A DNA stretch of 64,000 nucleotides, taken from the NCBI RefSeq assembly GCF_035222275.1, contig NC_085886.1:1674001-1738000 (forward strand). The letters are read 5' to 3'. Below are positions 11,187 through 21,846 of the stretch, piece after piece. The position numbers and the translations under genes were made by a program. The number at the start of each line of letters is the position of its first letter. Positions within the stretch are counted from its first letter, which is position 1. This stretch comes from Podospora bellae-mahoneyi. Its lineage: Eukaryota; Ascomycota; Sordariomycetes; Sordariales; Podosporaceae. Below the pieces are notes generated by a model, which worked only from the letters and a program-made list of their open reading frames with translations, was not told where the DNA came from and did no database searches.

Positions 11187-13249
11187 TGTCGACACGGCCG
11201 TGTCTTGATGTTCAGGGTGCAGCTTACTTGATTCGGTTTTTCTGCGGAAGAGGCTGTTGGTTTCAGGCGATCGACTCTTCTAGACTGACGGCTTACGAGG
11301 CGCTCAAGGAAATTTAAAAGGACCGGCGAAACTGAAGGTGAAGATATAGCAAAATATTGGCGGAATATTTCTCGTGGTCGTGATCGACTGAGCTAAAACT
11401 CCAAGTCAAGTGTACAGCAAAATGAAAACACGCCAGGAACTATTCAGACAAAAGGTTGAACAATAGGAAGGCCAGGGATGGGTTCCAAGGTACAAAGGGA
11501 GAATGAATATCTGGTATATATACTACATGCCGCTGGGAGCGTCATGGTTTGGGGGGCAATCATCTTCCACGAGGCAGCCCCAGGCGCCTCTCAACCAATA
11601 CAGATCATGAAGAGCTCGACCACCTTCCAAGGAGGCCCAAGGGCTTGCAGATGGCATCTTTTGTCAGATGTGATATTTAACCTTTTTCCGTCCTGAACTG
11701 CAGATGGGCTGCATGCGCGATACGGCAACCTGGTAGAGATCTTGGTCCGTAACGCCCGGCCCTTGTTGCTGTTTGCTGTACCCAGTACCAACTGACGATT
11801 CAATCCACACCCCTTCAAAGTGTAGATTGTTATCGACAGTTCACGAGCGTCTCGACCGTGCCGAGGTGAGTTGCCGTATGCCTGACAATATAACAAGAAG
11901 CGGGCCGAGAGAGACAATGTAGCTCCCGAGGACTAGCTGAAACGAGCTGCATGATGGGTAGCCACAGCGCCCCTACACGGGGGGAGTGTCTAAAGGCAGA
12001 AGGTGTGGGAACTTCTGGTCCAGGAGACGAGGTGAATCGAGCCAACCACCCCCGTCAACCAACTACCAGGTAGGTGGTAGCACTAAAGATAGTTGACAGT
12101 AGTTGACAGGCCTGGATGATAGGCGGCTTAAAAGCCATGGCGGTGTCACATACAAACTACCTATAACGTTACATGGTGTAGGTGCCGTTTTGTCCTTCGT
12201 GTGCTAAACCCTGGGGAACACAGCCAGGGTTCGAGGACCTGCCCTGGTGTTCTTTGTGCGGAGAAGCTGTGGCTGAATGTGGGAGGCGTCACCATACAGA
12301 GTCAACCCAGGTTTGAAGTCAAACGCCACCCTCAACAGCAGCCCGCAGACAGCCGTAGCATGCCCCGCTCACACCGCTATGTAAGTTCCCGATGCTGGCT
12401 GAGATACGGATACATCTCGGTACATTCTTCTGAAGTTTGTGGCGAAGACAACCGCGTGCTTGAACCAAGGGTAAAACCTGGCATGGGGTGCTGTTGAAGA
12501 TTCCCCATGGACATAACCTGTGATAACGCTGCAGGAATCCTGTAAGAACACCATGACGGCGCCTAGTAACTTCCGGGTCAAATAAGGGCAGCACCAACAG
12601 AATAGGGACTGAGGCATTGAGCCTCCCCCCACCTTAGGACCCCAATCGCTGCTAGTTGCTGCGGGTATTAACAGTAGTCTGAAGAGCAAACATTTCTAAA
12701 AGACAAACTGAAGCGGAGCTGCTGCGAGGACACTGAGCTAGCGCCTGCGGAGAGCAATAGCTTTCGCCCGTGAAAGGTGAAGAGCAGGCGTCCCACCCCC
12801 TCGAGATTAGATCGGTAGGAGAAAAGCAATATGGTGACGTTGGCAGTAGTCTTGAAGCAGTAGTGTAACACCGCGTGTAAGCCGTGGGACGTCGCCCTGC
12901 CTTGTCACCCGTCGATGTGACAAGATTTCCTCTAAACGTGGTGGTCGCCCTGGTGCCGTTGACTAGAAGGTTGGCTTGGACTTGAGCTGTCCAAATCCGC
13001 TGAGGCTTGCATGACGCTTCGTCGAGTTTCGACATGTCAGACGGCTACTGACTCACGGCAGGCTTCCCCGGACCGCATCGCCCAATGGCAGCTATCCAGG
13101 TACCTGGGTCGTAGGGATCATTCGCCAAGCCCTGTATGCTCTCGGCTGGCGAGGGGGGGGATCGAACTCAACTTTGCACAACTGACTGTCTTGCCCGCCA
13201 AAGCATAAAGTTTCAGGCAAATACCAAAGTGCAAGTGATACATGACGTT
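11187..13249. other. Gene-empty intergenic region, 2 kb
   Basis: This lies between two minus-strand genes, so it holds the RRM-gene promoter on the left and the 3' UTR of the WD40 gene on the right. All open frames are below ~130 codons, overlap each other in several frames and lack domains. No tRNA, 5S rRNA or transposon relic could be supported. Confidence 0.55.
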
Positions 13250-14973
13250 CTACCTTTTGTGCACAAAGGTGTCCTCTAGTTCGCTGTAGTCATCGTCGTC
13301 GTCTTCAACGGCTCTGGCCCTGTCTGGACCGTCCTGTTCTGCCGGAACCAGTTCGAGCGGCGACTCTTCCCGTGTCTCTGCTGCGTAGCTCGGCTCCGGA
13401 CTGTGGTGGCTGGCCCACGGAGGTGCAACTTCGTCCAGTTCGATCAGACAACCCAGTACGTAATGCTGGGCGTCTGAGAAGAAGAGCGACGGACCACTTG
13501 CCATACCAGACCCTAACCACGAGGCCCGGGGCTTGCCACTTGTTTTGAGTCCAGGGAGGTGTTGGGAAAAGTCAACTGATCGAGGCCCTTCTGAGAGAGG
13601 GTCCCACACAAAGACGATGCCATTGTATTGCTCGCCCTCGCATCGAATGAGAAGTGTCTCGGCAACATGAGGATGCCACGACAGGACGCTGATGTTCCCG
13701 TGGAAGAGCAGCACTGCACGCAACTCTGCGGCCTCCAGATCCCAGATCCAGACCGTGCCGGGTGAGTCTTCCAGCCGTGTGGCTACGAGTGCCGACGTGG
13801 GATCGAATGAGATGGCCGCACAGCCCGACACAGGCTCTGAGTTGTCTTGCAGCCGGGGCGCCGGGGAGATGACCTGCGTAGTCCGCAAGAAGGTGTGCAT
13901 AACAGGGCCAGTTTGCGACACGCCGATCTGCTCTTGCCAGACCTATAGAATGCGAGTCAGTTGAAGGCCCTTCACATGAAGGTGCGGTGTAGTGATTGCT
14001 GTACCCACCTGGAGTGTCTCTGTGGAAGCAACAGACTTTGGATGACGAAGGCGCATAGTCTCTGTTACGGAAGCCATGTTGAAAATGCACACTGACCGAC
14101 TACAATCGCCAACAGCTAGGAAACGGGCATCGGCTGACAGCTGAAGCGCCTTGACGCCTGCTCCAATGGCGTAGTATCTGTCCTCCAATGAAGGATTCGC
14201 AGGGCCTGACCAAGTCTTGAACAAGTGTCCATCTGACGTATAGAAGATTACTTTGTGTCCCTGCGCAGCTGATTCCCAGACAACAAGCCATCGTCCGTCT
14301 GGGCTCCATGTAATTCCCTGGGCATCAATGGTATCAGGAGCCCATGACCTCTGCAACTCTCTGGTTGGATATGAGTGAATGCTTATTAGGTCTTTGCCAG
14401 AGACTCTGGAGAGCAAGGCAAGATGACGTGTTTGGGGCCGAAAAGAAAAGCATCTAGAAGCGGACGAAGGAGAAAAAACCTTGGGGGTGTTGATCTCGGC
14501 AGCCCTAGACGAGGTGAGATCGAACAGAGAGAACTTCAGGCCGTATGACGAGATCACGCAGACCTCGGCATCTGAGGCACCAAAGCCAACATAAGCTGGC
14601 TTCGTGCCGGGCACCGAGGCGGTTCGGATGGCAGCATGGAAGCTGCTGTCAAGCGCAGAAACAACGCGAACTTGTTCAGGTCCAGCTATGAGCAACAGGC
14701 GTGATGACGGTGACCACTGGAAACCGAGAATGGGGCCGGCAAAGTCCTGGGGCAGTTTAATCACATTGACAACCTCCGGGCTGCGGACGGCTCTGATATG
14801 GACAAGGGATGAGAGAAGAGTCGCAATATGTTGGCCGTCTGGACTGGGGACAGAGTGCGATGATGCTATTGGCGGCGTCAGTGAAGCCCTGCGTCCAGAT
14901 GGTCGACATAGGTATAGTATCATATCACACACAGACACTCTCACTCACACTTTAGGCTCCTGGAGAACTTCAT
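13250..14973 (-). CDS. WD40 protein, WRAP73/Wdr8 family
   Basis: Three exons, complement(13250..13942, 14009..14888, 14951..14973), 531 aa. The first exon is only 23 nt and encodes MKFSRSLK. Its donor is GTGTGAG and the join gives KASLTPPIASS. The second intron (GTGGGT to CTATAG) joins STETLQ to VWQEQIG in frame. WD40-like blades recur: SPDGQHIATL, ITWSPDGRWLVVWES, LSADARFLAVGD and WIWDLEAAELRAVL with LSWHPH. The MxFS start, the blade order and the length fit WRAP73/Wdr8. In animals and fission yeast this protein works with SSX2IP/Msd1 at centrosomes and spindle poles to anchor the minus end of microtubules. That function here is transferred from the family. The acidic C-terminus (DDDDDYSELED) is typical of the fungal members. 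The first exon is the least certain part. Confidence 0.8.
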
Positions 14974-15725
14974 GTTGATATTCTTCTTAAGATAGAGAGG
15001 GAGAATCGAGAGAGAGATGGCCTCACACCTTCCGCCCGTGCAGTATAGCTAGGTAGCAAGTAGTAGATATTATCATGCAACGCGTATGCAGGTAGCCGGG
15101 AGGACCTGATCGCTGAATATTGCTGTTGCTGATGGAAACACTGCGTAAGCAAGTCGCAGGATGCGTGGCTGCTGCTCGAACACCAAAGTGGGAAGCAAAC
15201 ACTGCACGGCCGTGAGGGCTAAGCGAGGGAGTATGTACGATTGCTCGTATGGAGATAGCCTATAAACAGTCCTGTCCGGAGGTGGTGATAGTGGTGTTGC
15301 TTTCGGGACGAGGTACTGGGTACTTGGTCGCGTCGTTGGCTGGGCCGGTACTTTTGGATCAAAAATTCATGAACGCGGCGTTCCGTGCCAGGCGACCGGT
15401 GAACAGAGGCTGCCAAGAATGGCGGGGACCTTTTCTACGCTCTACACTAGAAGCTTGGACTTCTGGTTCTCGCCGACATCCGAGCATTTGGGGCCGGTCC
15501 GCAGTGACCCGCTTTTTGCCGAGTGCACCTGCTGTCTCTTCACTCTTGTGCCATTTTGGCGGGGGAAGGAGGCGATGAAGGGAACTCTTTCCCTCGACGG
15601 AGTTGCTGAGTCACACAAGGAAATGTCAGTCATCAGCAGCAGCCAAGCATCGTCAAGGGTAGATGCCAGATGCCAGGTCCTGAATCGGCATGCTGGCCTC
15701 TCGTTAATCTTGGATACATGTCCCG

Positions 15726-15746
15726 TATCGATATCTGTAAGATATC
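15726..15746. promoter_or_regulatory. GATA-factor (NIT2/AreA-type) site cluster
   Basis: Within 21 bases there are two GATA and three TATC cores (TATCGATATC followed by GATATC). Closely paired GATA cores are the known preference of the nitrogen regulators NIT2 and AreA. The cluster is ~215 bp upstream of the molybdopterin gene ATG and 49 bp before the palindrome at 15795. Single GATA cores are common by chance; the clustering is what counts. Use in vivo is inference. Confidence 0.4.
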
Positions 15747-15794
15747 TATTGGATCAAACTTGATGTCACTCCGTCACCACTCTCACCCACCAGT

Positions 15795-15804
15795 CTCCGC
15801 GGAG
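15795..15804. promoter_or_regulatory. NIT4/NirA-type palindrome CTCCGCGGAG
   Basis: A perfect 10-bp palindrome containing TCCGCGGA, the recognition sequence described for Neurospora NIT4, and also matching the Aspergillus NirA consensus CTCCGHGG. It sits 157 bp upstream of the ATG of a gene whose product is needed to make nitrate reductase cofactor. The core 8-mer is expected about once per 64 kb by chance; the 10-mer about 0.06 times. Confidence 0.45.
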
Positions 15805-15960
15805 TCGGCGCGGACCGAGTCCACCTCCAGACGGGAACAAACATAACTTGGCCATGGTGCCCCGCCACCCTTTTCATTATTGCAGAAACACCCTGACAGA
15901 ATACCGGTAGTAGCAGTCAGTCAGCCTTCAACTCACACTTTTAGTTATTACCTACCTACT

Positions 15961-17376
15961 ATGGGTGCGGTTGCGCGCTGTCTGTCCCAGCGCATCCGGC
16001 TCGGGACGCTGCATACGCCAACGACGAATAGAAGGCCCCGAACGACTCCGTCACAATTTCGAGGTGTTGCGTCGGCGACTCTCGCCCATCCCTTCCAAGG
16101 GGTCCAGACGTTTTCTGCTTCGCCTGCGCCGTCACCAGCTGTCGACGAACCTCTTCCTCAACCTCCATCACCACACCGACTGCCCCCCAGCCCTGCTGAC
16201 CGCGGCTCCCGGGTTATTAGACCGACGCCCCCGCCCTCATCGAGCTCTCGCAAGGATCGCATCCGCGAGGCCAGGCCCTTCTCCGATTTCCTCACGGATA
16301 ACTTCGATCGCCAGCACGACTACTTGCGCATCTCCGTAACTGAGCGATGCAACCTACGATGTCTATACTGCATGCCGGAAGAGGGTGTGCCCCTCTCGCC
16401 TCAGAAGGAGCTCCTCACCACCCCCGAAATTGTGATGCTCTCGTCTCTGTTTGTGTCCCAGGGCGTTACCAAAATTCGTCTGACGGGAGGCGAGCCCACT
16501 GTGCGGCGGGATATTGTGCCTTTGATGCAGCAGATCGGAGCCCTGCGAGCCCACGGCCTTCGCGAGCTCTGCCTCACCACCAATGGCCTATCGCTCCACC
16601 GCAAACTGGACGCCATGGTAGAGGCTGGCTTGACGGGAGTCAACCTGTCTCTCGACACTCTGGACCAATGGCAGTATCAGTTGATGACGCGGCGGGCGGG
16701 ATTCAGCGCCGTACAGAAGACTATCGACCGCATTTTCGAGCTGAACCGCGCGGGCGCGGGCATCAAGTTCAAGATCAACTGTGTGGTCATGCGCGGGGTG
16801 AACGACCGGGAGATTCTGCCATTTGTGGAAATGACGCGGGAGAAGGATGTCGAGGTGCGCTTCATTGAGTACATGCCGTTTGACGGCAACAAGTGGAGCA
16901 AGGGCAAGATGTTCAGCTACCAAGAGATGCTGGACCTGATCCGCTCCCGGTATCCGGACCTTCAAAGGGAGGCGGGCCACAAGAACGACACAAGCAAGAC
17001 CTTCCAGGTGCCAGGCTTTGTTGGCAAGCTTGGGTTCGTCACGAGCATGACCCACAACTTTTGCGGGACATGCAACAGGCTCCGGATCACCAGTGACGGC
17101 AACCTAAAGGTGTGCCTCTTTGGGAATGCCGAGGTTTCCGTAAGAGACATCTTGCGAAAGGTGAACGGGGGCGAGCCAATCGACGAGGAAGCCTTGGAGT
17201 TGCTGCAGCAAACTGCCCTGGACGGCTTGAAACAATCATCACAGCTGTTGGTACCCAACTCTGAGGAGCTCCTCAACGTGATTGGTATGGCTGTAAAGCG
17301 GAAGAAGGAAAAGCACGCTGGCCTCGGCGAGCTGGAGCATATGAAAAACAGGCCTATGATACTGATCGGTGGGTGA
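15961..17376 (+). CDS. MoaA-only isoform (intron retained), ends in Gly-Gly
   Basis: If the 195-nt intron is not spliced, the frame ends at TGA 17374-17376 after ...MILIGG, giving 471 aa. A free C-terminal double glycine is known to be required for activity of MoaA and MOCS1A. The fusion isoform loses it because the donor splits the first glycine codon. Both products therefore seem needed: this one for the MoaA reaction and the fusion for the MoaC reaction. Existence of the isoform is inferred from the sequence only. Confidence 0.6.
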   Translation: MGAVARCLSQRIRLGTLHTPTTNRRPRTTPSQFRGVASATLAHPFQGVQTFSASPAPSPAVDEPLPQPPSPHRLPPSPADRGSRVIRPTPPPSSSSRKDRIREARPFSDFLTDNFDRQHDYLRISVTERCNLRCLYCMPEEGVPLSPQKELLTTPEIVMLSSLFVSQGVTKIRLTGGEPTVRRDIVPLMQQIGALRAHGLRELCLTTNGLSLHRKLDAMVEAGLTGVNLSLDTLDQWQYQLMTRRAGFSAVQKTIDRIFELNRAGAGIKFKINCVVMRGVNDREILPFVEMTREKDVEVRFIEYMPFDGNKWSKGKMFSYQEMLDLIRSRYPDLQREAGHKNDTSKTFQVPGFVGKLGFVTSMTHNFCGTCNRLRITSDGNLKVCLFGNAEVSVRDILRKVNGGEPIDEEALELLQQTALDGLKQSSQLLVPNSEELLNVIGMAVKRKKEKHAGLGELEHMKNRPMILIGG

Positions 17377-18285
17377 TGGTTCTCTCCCCTTTCTTTCTGG
17401 CATCTGTGCATTGGTTGAAGTTTGGAGTGGGAAAATGGTACATAAAAGTCGTATATGAGGCATGACATACATCTTGAACCACCTACCTACCTCCCCACAA
17501 CGCTCAGGGCTTTGCTTGTGCTTGGTTCAAACAGGGACAAGTATGGCTAAGGAGCAAGCGTAGATCCGCCAGCCACGTTTCAGCGGCACCATTCTCGGTG
17601 GCATCATCACATCGGTTTCGCGCCAAGTACCAGCCTTACCAACAAGGGACCAGCACCGCTCAGCGGCTTTTCGGTCCCGGGCTCTGGCAGCACCTCTGGT
17701 TTCCAGCAGCTACGCCTCTTCACGAGCACATCTCGACAGTTCCGTCAGGATGGCAAGGACAACGATTCCAAAGGTCCGAAACTGACGCATGTCACCTCTT
17801 CTGGAGAGGCCCATATGGTCTCGATTTCAGACAAGACGACCACAAAACGCGTGGCCACAGCCAAATGTACTGTGTACTTCTCGGACCCGGCGGTTCTCAA
17901 ACTTATCAAAGAGAATCAAATGAAAAAGGGAGATGTGCTCGGAGTGGCGAGGATAGCGGGCATCATGGCGGCGAAACGGACGCCGGACCTCGTTCCGCTG
18001 TGCCATCCTATTGCTCTGACGCATGCCGAGGTCGAGCTGGCGCCTGTGGAAGCAAACATTGAAGACGAAACCAATGGCCAGAACAAGGGAGGCGCGATTG
18101 AGATTACGGCAACAGTTTCTTGTGATGGCAAAACGGGCGTGGAGATGGAAGCGCTCACAGCTGCGTCAACCGCTGCCCTGACAGTCTACGACATGTGTAA
18201 AGCGGTCGACAAGGCAATGGTCATTGAGGGCTTGAGAGTGGTTCTCAAGGAGGGTGGCAAGAGCGGAAGATGGGAGATGCCATGA
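15961..18285 (+). CDS. cnxABC: Bifunctional molybdopterin precursor protein, MoaA-MoaC (fusion isoform)
   Basis: The fusion is join(15961..17368, 17564..18285), 709 aa. It corresponds to cnxABC (Aspergillus), nit-7 (Neurospora) and MOCS1 (animals), which turn GTP into cyclic pyranopterin monophosphate, probably in mitochondria. The MoaA part has the radical-SAM motif CxxxCxxC at Cys130/134/137 (TERCNLRCLYC) and the second cluster CX2CX13C at Cys368/371/385. The MoaC part starts near residue 543 with LTHVTSSGEAHMV and contains LCHPI and DKAMVIEGL. The N-terminal ~110 residues are Arg/Ser/Pro-rich and fit a transit peptide. The frame before 15961 opens only with TTG, so ATG 15961 is chosen. The 195-nt intron begins inside the last MoaA codons (donor GTGGGT). 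I place the acceptor at the TAG ending at 17563; a second in-frame acceptor is CAG ending at 17572. The MoaC frame has no ATG between the acceptors and 17815, which already lies past the LTHV segment. Confidence 0.85.
17369..17563 (+). other. Alternative intron overlapping the MoaA stop codon
   Basis: The donor GTGGGT spans the GGT-GGG codons just before the TGA stop. The branch candidate is GGCTAAG at about 17546. The acceptor is GCGTAG at 17561-17563, or CCAG ending at 17572. Both acceptors leave phase-compatible joins into the MoaC frame. CAG sites ending at 17507, 17534 and 17583 put the wrong frame after the join. Confidence 0.6.
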
Positions 18286-21058
18286 CGATACTGGGAAGCT
18301 CATGAGATTGAACAACATTCCTCGAAAAAGATCAATCGGCAGTTGGGAAGTGGTGGGAGCTGTAGCCGAGAATGTGGGTTACGGTTGAGGCTGACGGGAA
18401 CATAATGGGATGATCCCTCCAACAAAGCACCATCGATGGAAGCAAGCAGATCCGGTTCAACGACGCCATGGTGTGCCCGAATTCAGTAAGGCTGACTGAT
18501 CGACCAAGTTTCTTCTGGCCAAGACATGACAGAAAAGTGACAGCTCTGATCATGATCCAGCTAAAGCCATCGTAGCGGTGGTGATATTGATGATGTATGC
18601 GGGGCTATTTTCTGTATCTAGAGACCAACTGCAGCATCTGCCTGTTTGCGTATGCAGGGCATCGACATCGTCTCTGCAAGAGAGAGGCCAAGTTTCTCGC
18701 TTGCTCTGCAGTGGTCCTGTTTTGCTTCTTTTGTTGACAGCTCAAAGCGCACCAATGGAGATACAAGATTCTATCGAGAGTGAAAATGTTGGCTTCTTTG
18801 CTCTTCTGTGTCGTAGCAGACAAGAGCTGCTGAACAGGTCTCCCTACTCCTGTCCCTCCCTTGCCAAAAGAGCCTGTCTCTCTCTTGCTCGCGACCAAAC
18901 TTTGCCTGATTCTCATGAAGAAACGGGCGTGCCAAGCCTAAGGCCTGACGGCGACGATCAACTCCGATATGTCACCCCCGCATCCGCAGTCGCCTCCCTA
19001 CCAAAGCCCCCTCCACTGTGCTAGACCCGAACCCGCTCCCCCTTCACCGTGGCTTCGAAGCGCGGGAAAGGGAGGGGGATGGGGGCTGAAGGCTGTGTAA
19101 CATGACCCCGCGCTCACCGGCCACCCCGCCATCAACCGAAGCCGGACCGAAACGATAACAAGCAGCGAGCGAACAGCGAGAGAAAAGCGTGGGCGGCGGG
19201 TTGCATCGGAGCTCGCCGACATTCACCCTCTTTACCGTTGAGAACGCTTCTCACCCACAGAACGAACTTTCGCCCCCCCCAAACTACCTACCTCCAGCAA
19301 GACAGCGAACAAGACTACTGCGCGTCAACAATCAACCGGTAGGTTGCTTAGTGGTATCTGTGTAAGACCGAACATCTGAGTGGCCAACAACCCCCCCCGT
19401 GGGGAGATGTGGTTGGTCGGGCATGACGTAACAACAAACCTATTGTGGTTAGAAGGCCTATATGAGCAGAGAGAGGAGACAAGATGTTGAGAAGACTCAA
19501 ATTCCTTTCTAGGTACAGTAGCCGGAATCCACGCCGATGAACAAGCGCCGTGTTTGTTTGGGTGGTGGAATTGAATTACAAATGTGACAGAGAAAAAGAC
19601 CCAGTGCGAGTCAAACTCCCCGAGGAAACGGCGAAATAGGTAGCCAAGAACATCTCAGTAAAGTAAAAGACAACGTCAATGAGGCAAGACGTCACAAGCA
19701 ACAGTGGAATGAAGTTGCAACTTTCGAAAATCTAGACAATTCAGAGATAGTCTTTTGAATATATACCATCAGCACCTCTATTTTCCAATAACCTGACCGG
19801 AACCGTTCCCGCCTCATATCCGACCCTTTCTTACCGACCTCGGACTCGTCCCTCCAACCAATCACCATTCTGCGATAACCTTTTTTACCTCTCAGCCAAT
19901 CATTTCCATGTTATATGCCGTTTCCCAAATTTGATGACCGCGCCGGCCGGCCGCCCGCTTTCACAGCACCCACTGTCCTATCCACTTCTTGGCACTCTGC
20001 TACACAGTGCCCAAATCTTTCAGATTTTCTCCATTCTCCAGAGGCAGCACACAAGCAATCAGCAAGAGATCTCCCTCCCACTCTGATAGATCGTCCGCCT
20101 ATTCTCTATCACTCGCATAACCAACCCTCAACTAAAAGCAGATCCTCCATCATCATCAACGTCACACAAACAAATCTTAGCATCATCATCCCCCAGATTC
20201 AAACATCTAGATTAGGGAAAAGGATTATTCGCGGCTCTCGCGCGTCATTTCCCCACGGATAACCGTTCCTGGTGCTTTACAAGGGGGGTCCAAAAATGAA
20301 AAAGATATACAACATACCATGCACTGCAACGCTGGCCTGCTTAAACGAAAATATGCCTTTAGGTAACAGTTTCGAAAATTGCGCGGGTAGATCCTTACGC
20401 AGTGGATATCATCTTTAAATGCATACATACCTACATACATGCATACATTCTCGTATCGGGAGGCATCTTATCTCCATCAGGCGAGGCTCAGCTCAGCTCG
20501 AGACAACACATGATGGCCGCTGCGAGGCTGACCTGCGCTGAGACTCATAACATAACATGATACAAGGTGCGCATAGTATCGGCGTGAGCTTATGAGTCAT
20601 AATGGCATACGTGATGTGCAGTATTTAGCTTTGATTAGGTTGTAGTTATTCAGCATGTAGACGCATGCTATGTCTCGGGATTTGCCACTTACCCAAGGGT
20701 CCAGTTACACTATCTGTCAATACATACAAAACCCCTATGTCATCTCTTGGCACATTATCCAATAGACTTTAGACCTAAAACAACGAACGCCTGAACGAGG
20801 TGCAAACAAAGCAGCAATCCTGATTATTACTTGAATATAACAAACTCCCCCCGTTCAACGGTTAATAAACCAGTCCGAAACTCCCTAGATAAAGTTGACA
20901 AAGTAGTCTTGCCCCCCACCCTTTCTTCAAACCCGCTTGCTTGACTCTTCAATAAAGATCTGTCCCATATGTCTTGTTCCCTTTGTTCAGCAATCCAACC
21001 CCCTTTCACACCTCGGTATCAAATAAACCGCCATAGCCGCGCCACCCACACCACCCCA
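18286..21058. other. Gene-empty intergenic region, 2.8 kb
   Basis: This lies between two converging genes (MoaA-MoaC plus, YKT6 minus). No protein is recognised. Around 19230-19340 and 19850-20220 the plus strand looks like promoter and leader DNA (CA- and pyrimidine-rich, CCAAT boxes), yet no credible coding frame follows. TAGGTA/ACCTACCTA tracts typical of Sordariomycete intergenic DNA occur. A 115-codon frame at 19915-20262 starts with ATG but has no domain. Confidence 0.5.
19858..19900 (+). promoter_or_regulatory. Two CCAATCA boxes without an obvious gene
   Basis: CCAATCA occurs at 19858-19864 and 19896-19902, 38 bp apart, in the same direction. A ~300-base pyrimidine/CA-rich stretch like a fungal 5' leader follows. 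CCAAT boxes are bound by the Hap/CBF complex. No recognisable coding sequence follows on the plus strand. Confidence 0.3.
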
Positions 21059-21846
21059 TTACATAACCAAGCAGCACGAATTCTGCTTCTTAGCCGACTT
21101 GTAAAACATCTTGCTCTGCGCGCTCAAATCAGAGCTCTTGGCCACCAAGTCATCCAACTTCTCGCCGCGTTGCAGGACCTAAAAAAACATAGAAGCACAT
21201 GTCAGCAAAACATTCTTTTCTTCACCGACTTGATGACCCCCACCCCCCACGCTAGAAAGGGACAATACATACGCTATCAATAGCCTTATGCAACACAATC
21301 TTCGTCTCGTCCAGTTCCTGCTGGATCTTGGCGATGCTGCTCGCATTGTTTGCGTCTTGGTAGTTGTTCAGATAGTCCTTCAACGCCGGGAAGAAAACGT
21401 CGCCGTTGTTCTTGGCGGCCTGGACGGTGGATAGTGGGACTTCGGAGAGGAACTGGTCCATGAGCTTGGAGAGGACGCTGTGGGCGGCAATGTGGGGGTA
21501 GTCCTTGGTGATGACCACGCCGGCGACGCCTTCGGAGCGGGCGTAGCAGTGGACGACATAGTCTGCAACGCATTTCAACCGCCGTTAGCATACATACATG
21601 CACATCTTGTCGGTTGTGATATCGAAAAGGTAAAACAAAAAAAAAAAAAAAAGACATACCCTGCTCCTCCACACTCTGCCTCTGCCCAGGCTTTGTCCGC
21701 TCCGCCACCGTCTTGCTGATCATGGTCATGAACTTGCCATACTCATCCCGCGTGAAGCGAGAGAACTCGCTGAGCTCGTGCTCGGCGCATAGCTGGATGG
21801 CGGGGGACTTGGTGTTGTCCAGCACGCCGACGTAGTAGAGCTTCAT
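21059..21846 (-). CDS. YKT6: R-SNARE Ykt6
   Basis: Three exons, complement(21059..21178, 21273..21562, 21660..21846), 198 aa, the usual Ykt6 length. Ykt6 is a lipid-anchored R-SNARE acting in ER-Golgi, intra-Golgi, vacuolar and autophagosome fusion. The N-terminus MKLYYVGV opens the longin domain, with [10 protein letters not shown] and [10 protein letters not shown] as in other Ykt6 proteins. The third exon carries the end of the R-SNARE motif ([15 protein letters not shown]). It ends ...NSCCLVM, a CAAX box with an adjacent palmitoylatable cysteine, so there is no membrane span. The introns are 97 nt (GTATGT, CTAAC branch) and 94 nt (GTATGT, TTTTTTTAG acceptor). The first has an 18-19 base T-run just inside its donor. 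The joins [15 protein letters not shown] and KAIDS-VLQRGEK are in frame. Confidence 0.95.

Larger units (their letters stand above)
14974..15960. other. Divergent promoter region (WD40 gene / molybdopterin gene)
   Basis: 987 bases between the start codons of two divergent genes. It carries a cluster of GATA motifs at 15726-15746 and a CTCCGCGGAG palindrome at 15795-15804, both within 240 bp of the cnxABC-type ATG. Short open frames here show no domains. Confidence 0.6.

Noticed and set aside
13140-13200. A tRNA-like GTTCGATCC segment on the minus strand
   Set aside because: Only a T-arm-like string. The piece between plausible ends is about 52 bases and has no D arm or anticodon arm.
17815-18285. 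An independent MoaC gene starting at ATG 17815
   Set aside because: That start would remove the conserved LTHVTSSGEAH segment. The frame is open upstream to a good splice acceptor, so fusion is the better model.
19915-20262. A 115-codon ATG frame after the CCAAT boxes
   Set aside because: Composition is leader-like (Ser, Pro, His, Ile from CA-rich DNA), with no domain. It is kept only as a possible non-coding transcript.
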